DNA of 44,260 nucleotides from Gemmatimonadota bacterium. Lineage in GTDB: Bacteria > Gemmatimonadota > Gemmatimonadetes > Longimicrobiales > Gaopeijiaceae. Shown here piece by piece: positions 9,261-17,343 of this stretch. Both the position numbers and the translations under genes were made by a program. The stretch is taken from assembly GCA_028873815.1 (NCBI GenBank), contig JAPPNN010000045.1:1-44260 (forward strand), in the 5' to 3' direction. Every line of letters begins with the position of its first letter. Position 1 is the first letter of the stretch. The notes beneath the pieces were generated by a model that had not been told where the DNA came from, searched no databases, and saw only the letters and a program-made list of their open reading frames with translations.

Positions 9261-10546
9261 GTTGCCGTCGGACCACCGGAAACGGGCAAGTCGACCGGGT
9301 CGACGGGCGGATACCATTCGTGCTCCGCTGCGAGACCCTCGGCCCTGAAGCCCTCCCGGGCACGCTCGGTGATGTCGCTTTGCAGAAGGAACTCGAAGCG
9401 CGGATCGAGCACGTAGGCACGCACCCTGACCCGGGTCACGAAGGTGGTGCGGAACTGATCGGAGACGAAGACCTGTATGGGCTTTTCGAGGAAGACGTAT
9501 TGCGACGTCACGGCCGCGTCGAAAGCGATCTCCTTGGCCATTTTCTCGTCGATCCGGCCGGGAAGGTACAGGTCCGTGACCACCTGGCAGTTGAGCTGGC
9601 CGGCGTTGGCGTTGGCCACCTGCTCCTGCACGACCTGGGAGTTCGGTACCGTCACGAGGTTGTCGTCGGCGGTCACGATGCGTGTCGAACGCAGGCCGAT
9701 TGAGACCACTTCCCCGTATGTTCCGCCAACGGAGATCTTGTCACCGACCTGGAAGGGCTGGTCGAACACGACGATCAGGCCGCCGAAGACGTTCTTGAGC
9801 AGATCCTGCGCCGCGAAGCCGAGTGCGACCCCGAGTGCCGCGCTCGCGGCGAGCAGTCCCTGGGCATCGACCCGGAAGATCGTGCGCACGATCAGGTAGC
9901 CCGCGAGTCCCCATAGCAGCATGCGTGTGATGGGGATCAGCCACTTGAATGTGAGCCTGCGCCGGACGCTGCGTTCGGCGAGGGTCTCCAGGATCCAGAT
10001 GAGGGCGCGGATAAGGAAATGGAAGGCCACAAGCACGACGAGCGACCAGAAGATGCTGACCCCGAGACTCTGGACTTCGTCCCGCGCCTCTTCGAGATCT
10101 AGCCCCTGGCCCTCGTCCGCGGCCGTGTCGGCGGCCGACGCGATCCCCTGTGCCCCCGCGGCCTCCATCAGTTCGAGACGGTCGAGGATACTTTCCTGGG
10201 CTGCCATGATCTCGGTGAGCCTGGCCGAGATGGAGTCGATGGCCGGCGAGCCGGACGCGACCGCGGTATCGGTTGCCAACTCGATCGCCAGGGCCACCGA
10301 GTCGGGCGCCGTCACCGAGTCCGCCGGAGGCGTCTGCACCGCGTCGGTGGCCGCGGGTGGCTCTATCGCGGGCGTGCCCGTCGTGTCGGCCACCGCGGGC
10401 TGCTCTGCAGCGGGCACCCGTGCCGTGTCGGCCCCGCCGCCTGGCGGATCCCCCTCGCCGCACCCGGCCAGAACCAGGAGCGCCAGCAGGCCCGTGCCGA
10501 ACACCTGGCATCGGGAACGAGGGCGTCGCCGGGACGGAATCCTCAT
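9257..10546 (-). CDS. MscS-family small-conductance mechanosensitive channel with lipoprotein signal
   Basis: Inner-membrane channel of the MscS family, which opens under membrane tension to release solutes. The 429-residue product begins with a basic n-region and hydrophobic core ending in LVLAGC (Cys29), a lipobox. A Pro/Ala/Thr-rich extracytoplasmic stretch of about 120 residues comes next, then membrane helices near 156-182 and 192-214. The pore helix and beta-domain core follow (ALGFAAQDLLKN, then VGDKISVGG and VPNSQVV), and then a C-terminal mixed domain. The ATG at 10546 is the first start giving a signal sequence; the frame runs further upstream into polA and is not coding there. A lipid-anchored N-terminus is unusual for MscS. 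The downstream P-loop protein overlaps by GTGA. Confidence 0.87.
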   Translation of the reverse strand: MRIPSRRRPRSRCQVFGTGLLALLVLAGCGEGDPPGGGADTARVPAAEQPAVADTTGTPAIEPPAATDAVQTPPADSVTAPDSVALAIELATDTAVASGSPAIDSISARLTEIMAAQESILDRLELMEAAGAQGIASAADTAADEGQGLDLEEARDEVQSLGVSIFWSLVVLVAFHFLIRALIWILETLAERSVRRRLTFKWLIPITRMLLWGLAGYLIVRTIFRVDAQGLLAASAALGVALGFAAQDLLKNVFGGLIVVFDQPFQVGDKISVGGTYGEVVSIGLRSTRIVTADDNLVTVPNSQVVQEQVANANAGQLNCQVVTDLYLPGRIDEKMAKEIAFDAAVTSQYVFLEKPIQVFVSDQFRTTFVTRVRVRAYVLDPRFEFLLQSDITERAREGFRAEGLAAEHEWYPPVDPVDLPVSGGPTAT

Positions 10547-10550
10547 CAAC

Positions 10551-10607
10551 TTGCCGCCGAATGTCGCATCTTTGCCGCCGTTGTTCAGTTCCGAACTCGT
10601 TATATTG
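10551..10607. promoter_or_regulatory. divergent mscS/polA control region
   Basis: The 162-base gap between divergent mscS and polA holds two copies of TTGCCGCCG (10551-10559 and 10572-10580), 21 bases apart. It also holds a possible plus-strand -10 element, TATATTG (10601-10607), about 100 bases before polA. No good -35 hexamer is at standard spacing. The assignment as a promoter is tentative. Confidence 0.25.
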
Positions 10608-10708
10608 CCATGCCGGTCCGCTTGCAAGTTACTCCGGGGCCCCGTGCCGACCCAACCGCGGCGTATCTCCGTCCGGGCGCCGGGGACCGGGCCGAATTCG
10701 GCCGACCT

Positions 10709-13504
10709 ATGGAAATCCCACCCAAAACCGCGCCGCGCATCTTTCTGATCGATGCATACGCGCTGATCTATCGTTCCTTCTTCGCGTTCCTGAACCGGCC
10801 GCTCACGAACGCCCGGGGCGAGAACACGTCGGCGCCCTTCGGCTTTGCCAACTTCCTCTACGGCATCCGCGACGACTACGAGCCCGACTACATCGCGGTC
10901 GTTTTCGATGCGGGGCGCAGTCACCGCGAGAAGCTGTACCCGGACTACAAGGCCACGCGCGAGAAGATGCCCGAGGAACTGCGGGACAGTCTGCCCCGCA
11001 TCCGGGAGATGGTCGAGGCTTTCCGCGACCGGGTGATCGCAGTTGAGGGATGGGAGGCGGATGACGTGATCGGGACCCTGGCGGCGCGCGCGGCGGCGGC
11101 GGGGCTGGAGGTCGTGATCGTCTCGGGCGACAAGGACTTCTTTCAACTGGTGGGTCCCGGTGTGCAGCTGCTGAATCCCGGAAGGGGCGGGCCGCACGGG
11201 GTGGCGGCGAACTGGGTGGACGAAGAGGCGGCGACCAGGAAGCTGGGGGTCGGACCCGGCCAGGTGGTGGACTATCTGGCGCTCGTCGGCGACAGCTCGG
11301 ACAACGTGCCCGGGGCTCCGGGAATCGGCCCCAAGACGGCGGTCAAGCTCCTGGAACAATACGGGACCCTCGACGAGGTGCTTTCCCGCGCCGGGGAAGT
11401 GAAGGCCAAGCGCCCGCGCGAGTCGCTGCTGGAGCATCGGGAACAGATCCTGGTGTCCAGGGAACTGGTCACCATTCGCACCGACCTCGCACTCGACACC
11501 GATCTCGAGGACCTGCGGACTTCGGATCCTGACAACGATCGCCTCCGGACCCTGTTCGTCGACCTGGAATTCCGGACCCTGCTGGACCGGCTGGACGCCG
11601 AGGCCGGCGGCGGTACGGCCGAGAGCGGCCCTACGGTGGCGCGGTCAAGGCGAGTGCTCGTCATGGATCCGGACCAGCTGCGGGAGGTCGCGCAGGCCTG
11701 CCGAGATCAGGGACGGATGGCCGTGGCGGTGTTGAACCGCACCCTGCAACCGACGCGTGGCGGTGTTGCCGGTGTGGCTGTTGCAGCCGAAGCGGACACC
11801 TCGTACTACCTGCCGGTCGGGCACGAGACCACGATGTCGCTGGCGCTTGGAGAAGCGGATGACACGCACCCCTCCAATCTGCCACCGCTGGATCACGAGG
11901 CGTTCGCTCCGATACGGGCCATTCTGGCCGACCCCGCGATCGTCAAGATCGGCCACGACATCAAGGGTTCATTGATCGCCTGCCGACGGGCCGGACTGGA
12001 ACTGGGCGGACCCTTCCGGGATGTCATGGTGGCGTCCTACGTGCTGGACCCGGGACGCCGGCGTCAGGACCTTGCCGCCCTCGCCACGGACTTCCTCGGA
12101 TTGACGGCCACACCGCCGGCCAGGGTGCTCGGGACGGGCAAGAAGCGGCGCATTCTCGGCGAGGTTTCCGCGGAGGACGCCCTCGATTTCGCGGCCGAGC
12201 AGGTCGAGCTACCGATGCGGCTCTGGTCGCTGTTCCGGGAACGGCTCGCGGACCCGCCATCAGGCCCCGACGACAATTCGCTGAGGGCGCTCTTCGAGGA
12301 CCTGGAGACGCCGCTGATCCCGGTTCTGGCCGACATGGAGATGAATGGCGTCGGAATCGATTCCGCCTTCTTTGCCGAGATGAGCCGCAAGCTGGGCGAT
12401 GAGCTGCGTCTGATTCGGGACGACATTCACCGCGTGGCGGGCACGGAGTTCAACATCAACTCGACACCGCAGCTGCGCGAGATTCTCTTCGAGCGTCTGG
12501 AACTGCCTGTCCTGAAGCGGACGAAGACGGGACCTTCCACGGATTCATCGGTGCTTGAGGAACTGGCCCTCCGCGGACATCAACTGCCGCGGCTGCTCCT
12601 GGACTATCGGCAACTCGAGAAGCTCCGGAATACCTACGTGGACGCCCTTCCGGCGCTCGTCAACCCGGAGACGCGGCGCATTCATACGACTTTCAACCAG
12701 ACCGTTGCCGCGACCGGTCGTCTTTCGTCCTCCGACCCCAATCTGCAGAACATCCCCATCCGTACTGCGGTCGGACGGGAGATTCGCCGGGGATTCGTCG
12801 CCCCTCCGGGGTTTCAGCTCATGACCGCCGACTACTCGCAGATCGAACTGCGCATTCTGGCCCACTTCTCCGGGGACGAGGTCTTTGTCACGGCCTTTCG
12901 CGAAGGAAAGGACGTCCACCGCGAAACGGCGGCGGTGATCTTCGAGGTGCCCGTGGAGGAGGTGACGGGTCGGATGCGCGACCAGGCCAAGACCGTGAAC
13001 TTCGCGACGCTCTACGGCCAGGGTCCGTTCTCGCTGGCTCGTCAGCTGGGGATTCCGATGGAGGAAGCGAAGCGCTTCATCGCACAGTACTTCGAACGAT
13101 TCGCGGGGGTGCGGCGCTTCCTCGATGAACAGGTGGCACAGGCGAAGGAGCTGGGGTTCGTGGCCACCCTCATGGGACGGCGCCGATTCGTGCCGGAACT
13201 TCGCGCCCGCGCCTGGAACGTGCGTCAGTTCGGTGAGCGGGTGGCGCAGAACACCCCGATCCAGGGTACGGCGGCCGACCTGATCAAGGTGGCCATGATC
13301 CGGCTGCGCCACGTCGTGGGCGGGACGCCGGGTGTGCGCATGGTCCTCCAGGTCCACGACGAACTCGTGTTCGAGATTGCCGAAGAGCGGATGGCCGAAG
13401 TGACGGGGACGGTCGTGGACGTGATGGAATCGGCCATGGACCTCAACGTGCCGCTGCGGGTGGATGTAGGCACGGGAGAGACCTGGTACGACTGCAAGGC
13501 GTAG
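10709..13504 (+). CDS. polA: DNA polymerase I
   Basis: Repair and Okazaki-fragment polymerase, 931 residues, normal length. The N-terminal 5'-3' exonuclease (about 1-290) has LIDAYALIYRSFFAF and the helix-hairpin segment DNVPGAPGIGPKTA. The middle domain (about 325-500) keeps the fold, but the exonuclease residues are lost: E. coli FDTET aligns with VLNRT, and the following Asp site reads IKGSL. The polymerase domain has motif A DYSQIELRILAHF (about 707-719), the O-helix RDQAKTVNFATLYG (with Phe at the position equivalent to E. coli F762), and motif C VHDELVFE. The start is the ATG at 10709. Polymerase and flap activities should be intact and proofreading absent, as in several other bacterial Pol I enzymes. 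Confidence 0.97.
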   Translation: MEIPPKTAPRIFLIDAYALIYRSFFAFLNRPLTNARGENTSAPFGFANFLYGIRDDYEPDYIAVVFDAGRSHREKLYPDYKATREKMPEELRDSLPRIREMVEAFRDRVIAVEGWEADDVIGTLAARAAAAGLEVVIVSGDKDFFQLVGPGVQLLNPGRGGPHGVAANWVDEEAATRKLGVGPGQVVDYLALVGDSSDNVPGAPGIGPKTAVKLLEQYGTLDEVLSRAGEVKAKRPRESLLEHREQILVSRELVTIRTDLALDTDLEDLRTSDPDNDRLRTLFVDLEFRTLLDRLDAEAGGGTAESGPTVARSRRVLVMDPDQLREVAQACRDQGRMAVAVLNRTLQPTRGGVAGVAVAAEADTSYYLPVGHETTMSLALGEADDTHPSNLPPLDHEAFAPIRAILADPAIVKIGHDIKGSLIACRRAGLELGGPFRDVMVASYVLDPGRRRQDLAALATDFLGLTATPPARVLGTGKKRRILGEVSAEDALDFAAEQVELPMRLWSLFRERLADPPSGPDDNSLRALFEDLETPLIPVLADMEMNGVGIDSAFFAEMSRKLGDELRLIRDDIHRVAGTEFNINSTPQLREILFERLELPVLKRTKTGPSTDSSVLEELALRGHQLPRLLLDYRQLEKLRNTYVDALPALVNPETRRIHTTFNQTVAATGRLSSSDPNLQNIPIRTAVGREIRRGFVAPPGFQLMTADYSQIELRILAHFSGDEVFVTAFREGKDVHRETAAVIFEVPVEEVTGRMRDQAKTVNFATLYGQGPFSLARQLGIPMEEAKRFIAQYFERFAGVRRFLDEQVAQAKELGFVATLMGRRRFVPELRARAWNVRQFGERVAQNTPIQGTAADLIKVAMIRLRHVVGGTPGVRMVLQVHDELVFEIAEERMAEVTGTVVDVMESAMDLNVPLRVDVGTGETWYDCKA

Positions 13505-13574
13505 GAGCCCGTGGACAAAATCCCCCCGGCGCCTCGCCGCTCTCGGTGCTCGGGCGGCTTTATCCACGGACTCC
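13504..13574. repeat. imperfect inverted repeat directly after polA
   Basis: Bases 13504-13519 and 13559-13574 are inverted copies matching at 14 of 16 positions, with a GC-rich 39-base loop. The left arm starts on the last base of the polA stop codon. The right arm contains TTATCCACG, 8 of 9 to a DnaA box. It could be a terminator, an mRNA-end structure or a protein-binding site. The rest of the polA-ssb gap (to 13745) shows nothing else. Confidence 0.45.
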
Positions 13575-13745
13575 TGGTTGGCGGCGCCTTCGCCGCACTG
13601 CGCGAGAATCAGTCCCATCCCGCTATGTAGACGCCCATTGGCCAGGCTCATCTTCCGTGCGCAACGGTCACCGGCATGGGAGCGGACCGGGCGCGCCTGG
13701 AGGGCGTGGCCGTCGCTCGGGCCGACAACAACGGAGGAATGGACT

Positions 13746-14081
13746 GTGAGCCGATCCGTCAACAAGATCATCCTGGTGGGAAACGTCGGAAGCGATCCTG
13801 ACGTGCGCGTCACGAGCGCCGGCGTGAAGATCGCTCGGGTCTCCCTGGCCACGAACTGGCGCACAGGGGGGGAGCAGCCCGAGGAGCGAACCGACTGGCA
13901 TCGGGTCAACCTGTGGGGCCGGCTCGCGCAGGTGGCGGAGGACTACGTCTCCAAGGGCGACAAGCTGTATGTGGAAGGGTACCTGCAGTACGACTCGTAT
14001 GAGCGGGACGGGGTCACGATTCCCACCGCCGAAATCAGGGCCCGCGAGATGATCATGCTGACCCCGAAAACCGAAGACTAG
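13746..14081 (+). CDS. ssb: single-stranded DNA-binding protein, short form
   Basis: OB-fold ssDNA-binding protein for replication and repair, only 111 residues. It starts with the typical VNKIILVGNVGSDPDVR and has TDWHRVNLWGRLAQVAEDY and the KGDKLYVEGYLQY strand. The GTG at 13746 is supported by GGAGG (13733-13737) eight bases upstream and gives the canonical N-terminus. The flexible linker and acidic DDDIPF-like tail that recruit partner proteins are absent; it ends LTPKTED. It may be an accessory SSB, with a full-length paralogue elsewhere. It follows polA but is separated by 241 bases. Confidence 0.92.
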   Translation: MSRSVNKIILVGNVGSDPDVRVTSAGVKIARVSLATNWRTGGEQPEERTDWHRVNLWGRLAQVAEDYVSKGDKLYVEGYLQYDSYERDGVTIPTAEIRAREMIMLTPKTED

Positions 14082-14100
14082 CGGGGAGCCCGACTCCCCG
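14082..14100. terminator. terminator hairpin between ssb and the sigma factor gene
   Basis: CGGGGAG (14082-14088) and CTCCCCG (14094-14100) form a perfect 7-bp stem with a 5-base loop. It begins right after the ssb stop, and the convergent sigma gene ends at 14116. No U-tract follows on either strand. It probably serves both genes. Confidence 0.55.
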
Positions 14101-14115
14101 TGCGGAATCCGGACT

Positions 14116-14976
14116 TCAGTTTGCCGTCCAGAACCCCTGAAGAGAGTCGCCGTGCGGGCTGTCGCGGAGCTTCTCGAAGGCACGGTTGCGGATCTGGCGG
14201 ATGCGCTCCCGGGTGACGCCGAGAAGCGAGCCGATTTCTTCGAGGGTGCGCTCTTCGCCGTCGTCGAGACCGTAGTACAAGTAGAGGATCTTCCGCTCCC
14301 TCTCCGTGAGGTAGCAGTCGAACATGCTCTCGAGGTAGTCGCGGCGGGCGACGGCCTCGACATCCTCCTCGATCTCGGCGGCATCGGCCCCGGCGAAGCG
14401 CTCGCCGAAGCTGGCGCTGTCGCGGTCGCCACGGTCCAGCGGCGCATCCAGGCTGAGTTCGGCTGCAGCCACTCTGCGCAGTGCACGGACCGTGTCGACC
14501 GGCTCTCCCATCTCGCGAGCGAGTTCCTGGTCGGTTGGAGTGCGACCGAGTTGCTGCGTCAGGGTCGTGTTGGTGCGCGCCAGGCGGGCAAGATTCGAAT
14601 TCTGGTTGAGAGGGATACGCACGGAGCGCGTCTGCTCGGCGAGAGCCTGGAGCACGGTCTGCCGGATCCACCACACGGCATAGGAGATGAACTTCACGCC
14701 CTTTTCGGGATCGAATTTCTTCACGGCCTTCAACAGCCCCTCGTTCCCTATGCACACCAACTCGGCGAGTCCCAGTCCGCGTCCCTGGTACTTCTTCACG
14801 TAGGAGATGACGAACCTGAGATTGGCGGTAACGAGGCGTTCCGCCGCCTCCTTGTCACCTGTTCGAGCTCTTCGCGCCAGCGCCCTCTCTTCTTCGGGGT
14901 CCGAGATTAGGGGATAACGTTCCACATCCTGCAGATACTGATCAAAGGAATCGAGACCGCGCGAGGCTGCGAACAA
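14116..14976 (-). CDS. sigma70-family RNA polymerase sigma factor (RpoD/RpoS-like)
   Basis: Promoter-recognition subunit of about 286 residues without a region 1.1. Region 1.2/2 runs from SFDQYLQDVERYPLI through LRFVISYVKKYQGRGLGLAEL to KFISYAVWWIRQ. Region 3 follows. Region 4.2 reads TLEEIGSLLGVTRERIRQIR, a canonical helix-turn-helix. The TTG at 14976 is preferred because AGGAGG sits six bases upstream; longer in-frame versions have no such site. The size and the missing 1.1 region suggest a group 2 sigma factor, or a primary sigma of the short type found in some phyla. A near-consensus sigma70 promoter lies upstream. Confidence 0.9.
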   Translation of the reverse strand: MFAASRGLDSFDQYLQDVERYPLISDPEEERALARRARTGDKEAAERLVTANLRFVISYVKKYQGRGLGLAELVCIGNEGLLKAVKKFDPEKGVKFISYAVWWIRQTVLQALAEQTRSVRIPLNQNSNLARLARTNTTLTQQLGRTPTDQELAREMGEPVDTVRALRRVAAAELSLDAPLDRGDRDSASFGERFAGADAAEIEEDVEAVARRDYLESMFDCYLTERERKILYLYYGLDDGEERTLEEIGSLLGVTRERIRQIRNRAFEKLRDSPHGDSLQGFWTAN

Positions 14977-15099
14977 TGCCGTCCTCCTGTGAAGGGTTAT
15001 TGCATCCTGACCTTCTCCGAGACCCTGGGGCCGGAAGCATCGCGAAGCGCGGCGGGAATCTCTTCGCGGTGACCCTCGGATCATGGAGAAAGTGGGATC

Positions 15100-15128
15100 A
15101 TTCTATCGCCGAACGCTCTTGAAGTCAA
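15100..15128 (-). promoter_or_regulatory. near-consensus sigma70 promoter of the sigma factor gene
   Basis: Read on the minus strand, TTGACT (15128-15123), 17 bases, TAGAAT (15105-15100): 5 of 6 matches in each box at ideal spacing. Transcription would start near 15093 and give a leader of about 117 bases before the TTG at 14976. It suggests expression by the housekeeping polymerase. Confidence 0.65.
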
Positions 15129-15205
15129 ATGTTTGTGACTCGTCCGACCGCTGCGGCTGGGGCCGAAGTCGCCTTCCGCTCGACGGTTGCGATCCCCCGC
15201 CGGGG

Positions 15206-17092
15206 TCAGCGATTGAATTGCCCGCCAAACAGGGCAGCGGCCTGACTCCCGCTGCGGCTCCGCCGGACCTGCTCGTCGCCGAACCCGGCCAGGAGGCTGA
15301 CCGCGCTGAAGCCCACCCGGAACTGCGGGGTGCGGAGTCCTCCCTGCTTCATCGGGACGGCCAGATCGAGCCGCGTCACCTGGCGTGAGCCCGCCGGGAA
15401 GACGAAACGCAAGCCTACGCCCACGGCACCCTGGAGTTCCGAATCCGCAGCGAAGGGTACCGTGCCCTGCCATCCGGCGCCCGCGTCCGCGAACAGGGTG
15501 AGACCCAGATCGAAGACGTCGCTGAAGGGCCCGTCCAGCATGATGCGGTCTTCCAGGTGGGCCACGAGTTTCTGCGCGGCCGGGAATTCCGCGCGGTCGT
15601 ATCCTCGTATCCCGAAAGGACCTCCAAGGTTGAGTTGGAACGGGAGAAAGCTATTCCAGCCACCGGCGCCTTTCACGCCCAGCACCAGCGTGTGGCGAGG
15701 GACCGTCGACAATGCATTGGGGACTTCATCCGGACCGGTCGCACGCCGGCCGGGCTGCCAGTAGAAGTAGGCGCCGAATTCCGCCACGACATCCCGGAAT
15801 CCCCGTTCGGATCGGTTACCCGTGACGAGTCGCGCGCCCTCGACATTGAGCTCGGTGTTGAACACCCAGCTGTCTCCTGCGGCTCCTCCGAAGAGCGATA
15901 GTCTGCCGCGCAGTTCGTGCGACCTGTTGCCCGGAGACGTTTCGAAGGCACCGAGACTGGATCCGAGCGATACCAGCGTCTGCGTACCCAGCGTGACGTC
16001 CTGATCGCCCCGCACCGCATCCAGTCCCCTGCGCCGGATGTACCGGATGTTCCGCTTCCCTGCCACGACGTTCACATGCGCGGCACGGCGCGGATTGACC
16101 TGCGACCGGACCATCTCAACCGTGGTGGAGTCCGCGGGGACGGGGTTTGAGAAGTCGAAGTCCTTCACGACCGTGACGTCTTGTGGAAAGCCCGAAAACG
16201 TGACGTCTTCCCATGACACGCCCGCGCCCAGCACCGTGAGATCACCCGGTGTCCCGAGGCGCAGGCCCAGTGTGGTTGCGGCGCGACGGGTCTGAATCGG
16301 CAGGCTGACGTTGGTGAACGGCGACCCCACCGGGGCTGCGTACCTGAAGAGGTCTTCGCGGTAGGAATACGATTCGATGAAGGCCCAGCGTCCCACCTCG
16401 CCGACGAACGGATAGGTGAGCGACTCGTGAAAGAAGACCCCTGTGCGCGTGCGGCCCCCGCCAATACGGCCGTCAAGGCGCGTGCCGGCCAGCTGGAGCG
16501 TACTCAGTTCCAGTCCGAGGTCGCGCGTCTCGTCGCGCTCGCGCAGGTAGAAGCCGAGCAGCGTGCCCGTCCCGAACAGGTTCTCCTCGGTGAAGCCGGC
16601 GTACGTCAATCTCAGGCCCTGGTCGAACTCGCCACGCAGGTCAATCTTGAGCGTCCAGTCGTCCTGGGTGTCGACCACGACGTGAACTTCGTCTGCCGCG
16701 ACGGGCACGGCATAGACGTCGGCGTCCGCGAGGAACGGGAGGGCGCGGAGAATCCGCCCCGATTCGTCCACGAGCAAGGGGTCGAGACAGTCTCCGGGCT
16801 CGAAGAGAAGTTCGTTTTCGATGAAGCTCCGCCGGGTGCGCCAATGCAGGCGATTGGCGATCGCACGCGCCTTGTCCACGAAGCCGGCCCAGCCATCGCC
16901 CTGGCCGGAAGATCCCCGGTCGAGTTCGAAGACCGTGTGGTTGTCGACGAAGACATTGCCGATTCGCGCGGAACCGCACGCCGATTGAGATACCGCTGCC
17001 GCAGCCTGCTGTGCCCTTGCCGCCTGTGGTTTGGCGAAGGCGGCGCAGAGGAGCACCGTGGAAATCGCCCACCGGGCGTTGCCGCGTGTCAT
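15206..17092 (-). CDS. Omp85/BamA-like outer-membrane beta-barrel protein
   Basis: Surface-antigen (D15/Omp85) family protein of 628 residues. A signal peptide (MTRGNARWAIS to about residue 28) is followed by a POTRA-like region: GNVFVDNHTVFELDR, then FEPGDCLDPLLVDESGRIL and DVYAVPV. A long beta-rich part ends with the diagnostic GPFGIRGYD motif (near residue 495). The C-terminus is QFNR rather than the classical final aromatic residue. The ATG at 17092 gives the signal peptide directly. It probably inserts or exports outer-membrane or surface components; with few POTRA repeats it is more like TamA or a patatin/FhaC-type relative than BamA itself. Confidence 0.82.
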   Translation of the reverse strand: MTRGNARWAISTVLLCAAFAKPQAARAQQAAAAVSQSACGSARIGNVFVDNHTVFELDRGSSGQGDGWAGFVDKARAIANRLHWRTRRSFIENELLFEPGDCLDPLLVDESGRILRALPFLADADVYAVPVAADEVHVVVDTQDDWTLKIDLRGEFDQGLRLTYAGFTEENLFGTGTLLGFYLRERDETRDLGLELSTLQLAGTRLDGRIGGGRTRTGVFFHESLTYPFVGEVGRWAFIESYSYREDLFRYAAPVGSPFTNVSLPIQTRRAATTLGLRLGTPGDLTVLGAGVSWEDVTFSGFPQDVTVVKDFDFSNPVPADSTTVEMVRSQVNPRRAAHVNVVAGKRNIRYIRRRGLDAVRGDQDVTLGTQTLVSLGSSLGAFETSPGNRSHELRGRLSLFGGAAGDSWVFNTELNVEGARLVTGNRSERGFRDVVAEFGAYFYWQPGRRATGPDEVPNALSTVPRHTLVLGVKGAGGWNSFLPFQLNLGGPFGIRGYDRAEFPAAQKLVAHLEDRIMLDGPFSDVFDLGLTLFADAGAGWQGTVPFAADSELQGAVGVGLRFVFPAGSRQVTRLDLAVPMKQGGLRTPQFRVGFSAVSLLAGFGDEQVRRSRSGSQAAALFGGQFNR

Positions 17093-17251
17093 CGTTTCAT
17101 GGAAAAGCCGGGGGCCGCCCAGCAGGGCAGTAAGGGTCACGACCAGTCAAGATGTGTAGACCTCGGCGGTGGTCAAAGGGGTTGCCGGTCGGGGTGAGAT
17201 TCACGGACGCTGCACGGGGATTGGGTGTGGCACCGGTTCCGCGGGGCCCAA

Positions 17252-17281
17252 TTGACGGCACTCCGTGCTTCCCGGTAGGAT
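17252..17281 (+). promoter_or_regulatory. candidate sigma70 promoter of maeB-pckA
   Basis: TTGACG (17252-17257), 18 bases, TAGGAT (17276-17281, 4 of 6 to consensus). The predicted start near 17288 leaves a leader of about 55 bases before the TTG of maeB. The 251-base gap is shared with the divergent Omp85 gene, for which I found no clear promoter. Confidence 0.45.
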
Positions 17282-17343
17282 CACTGCCGGCGGAGGGCCG
17301 GGCAATATCCCGCCAACAGCCACGAAGAGAGAGGGAGAGACCA

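Noticed and set aside
10547..11437. Upstream extension of the mscS frame into polA
   Set aside because: The extra part is antisense to polA and would bury the clear lipoprotein signal that starts at 10546.
13504..13574. Replication origin based on DnaA-box-like sequences near polA and ssb
   Set aside because: Only one good and one poor box, no AT-rich unwinding region, and no dnaA or dnaN nearby.
12545..13909. A 454-codon minus-strand frame across the end of polA and ssb
   Set aside because: Antisense to two unmistakable genes; composition is typical of shadow frames.
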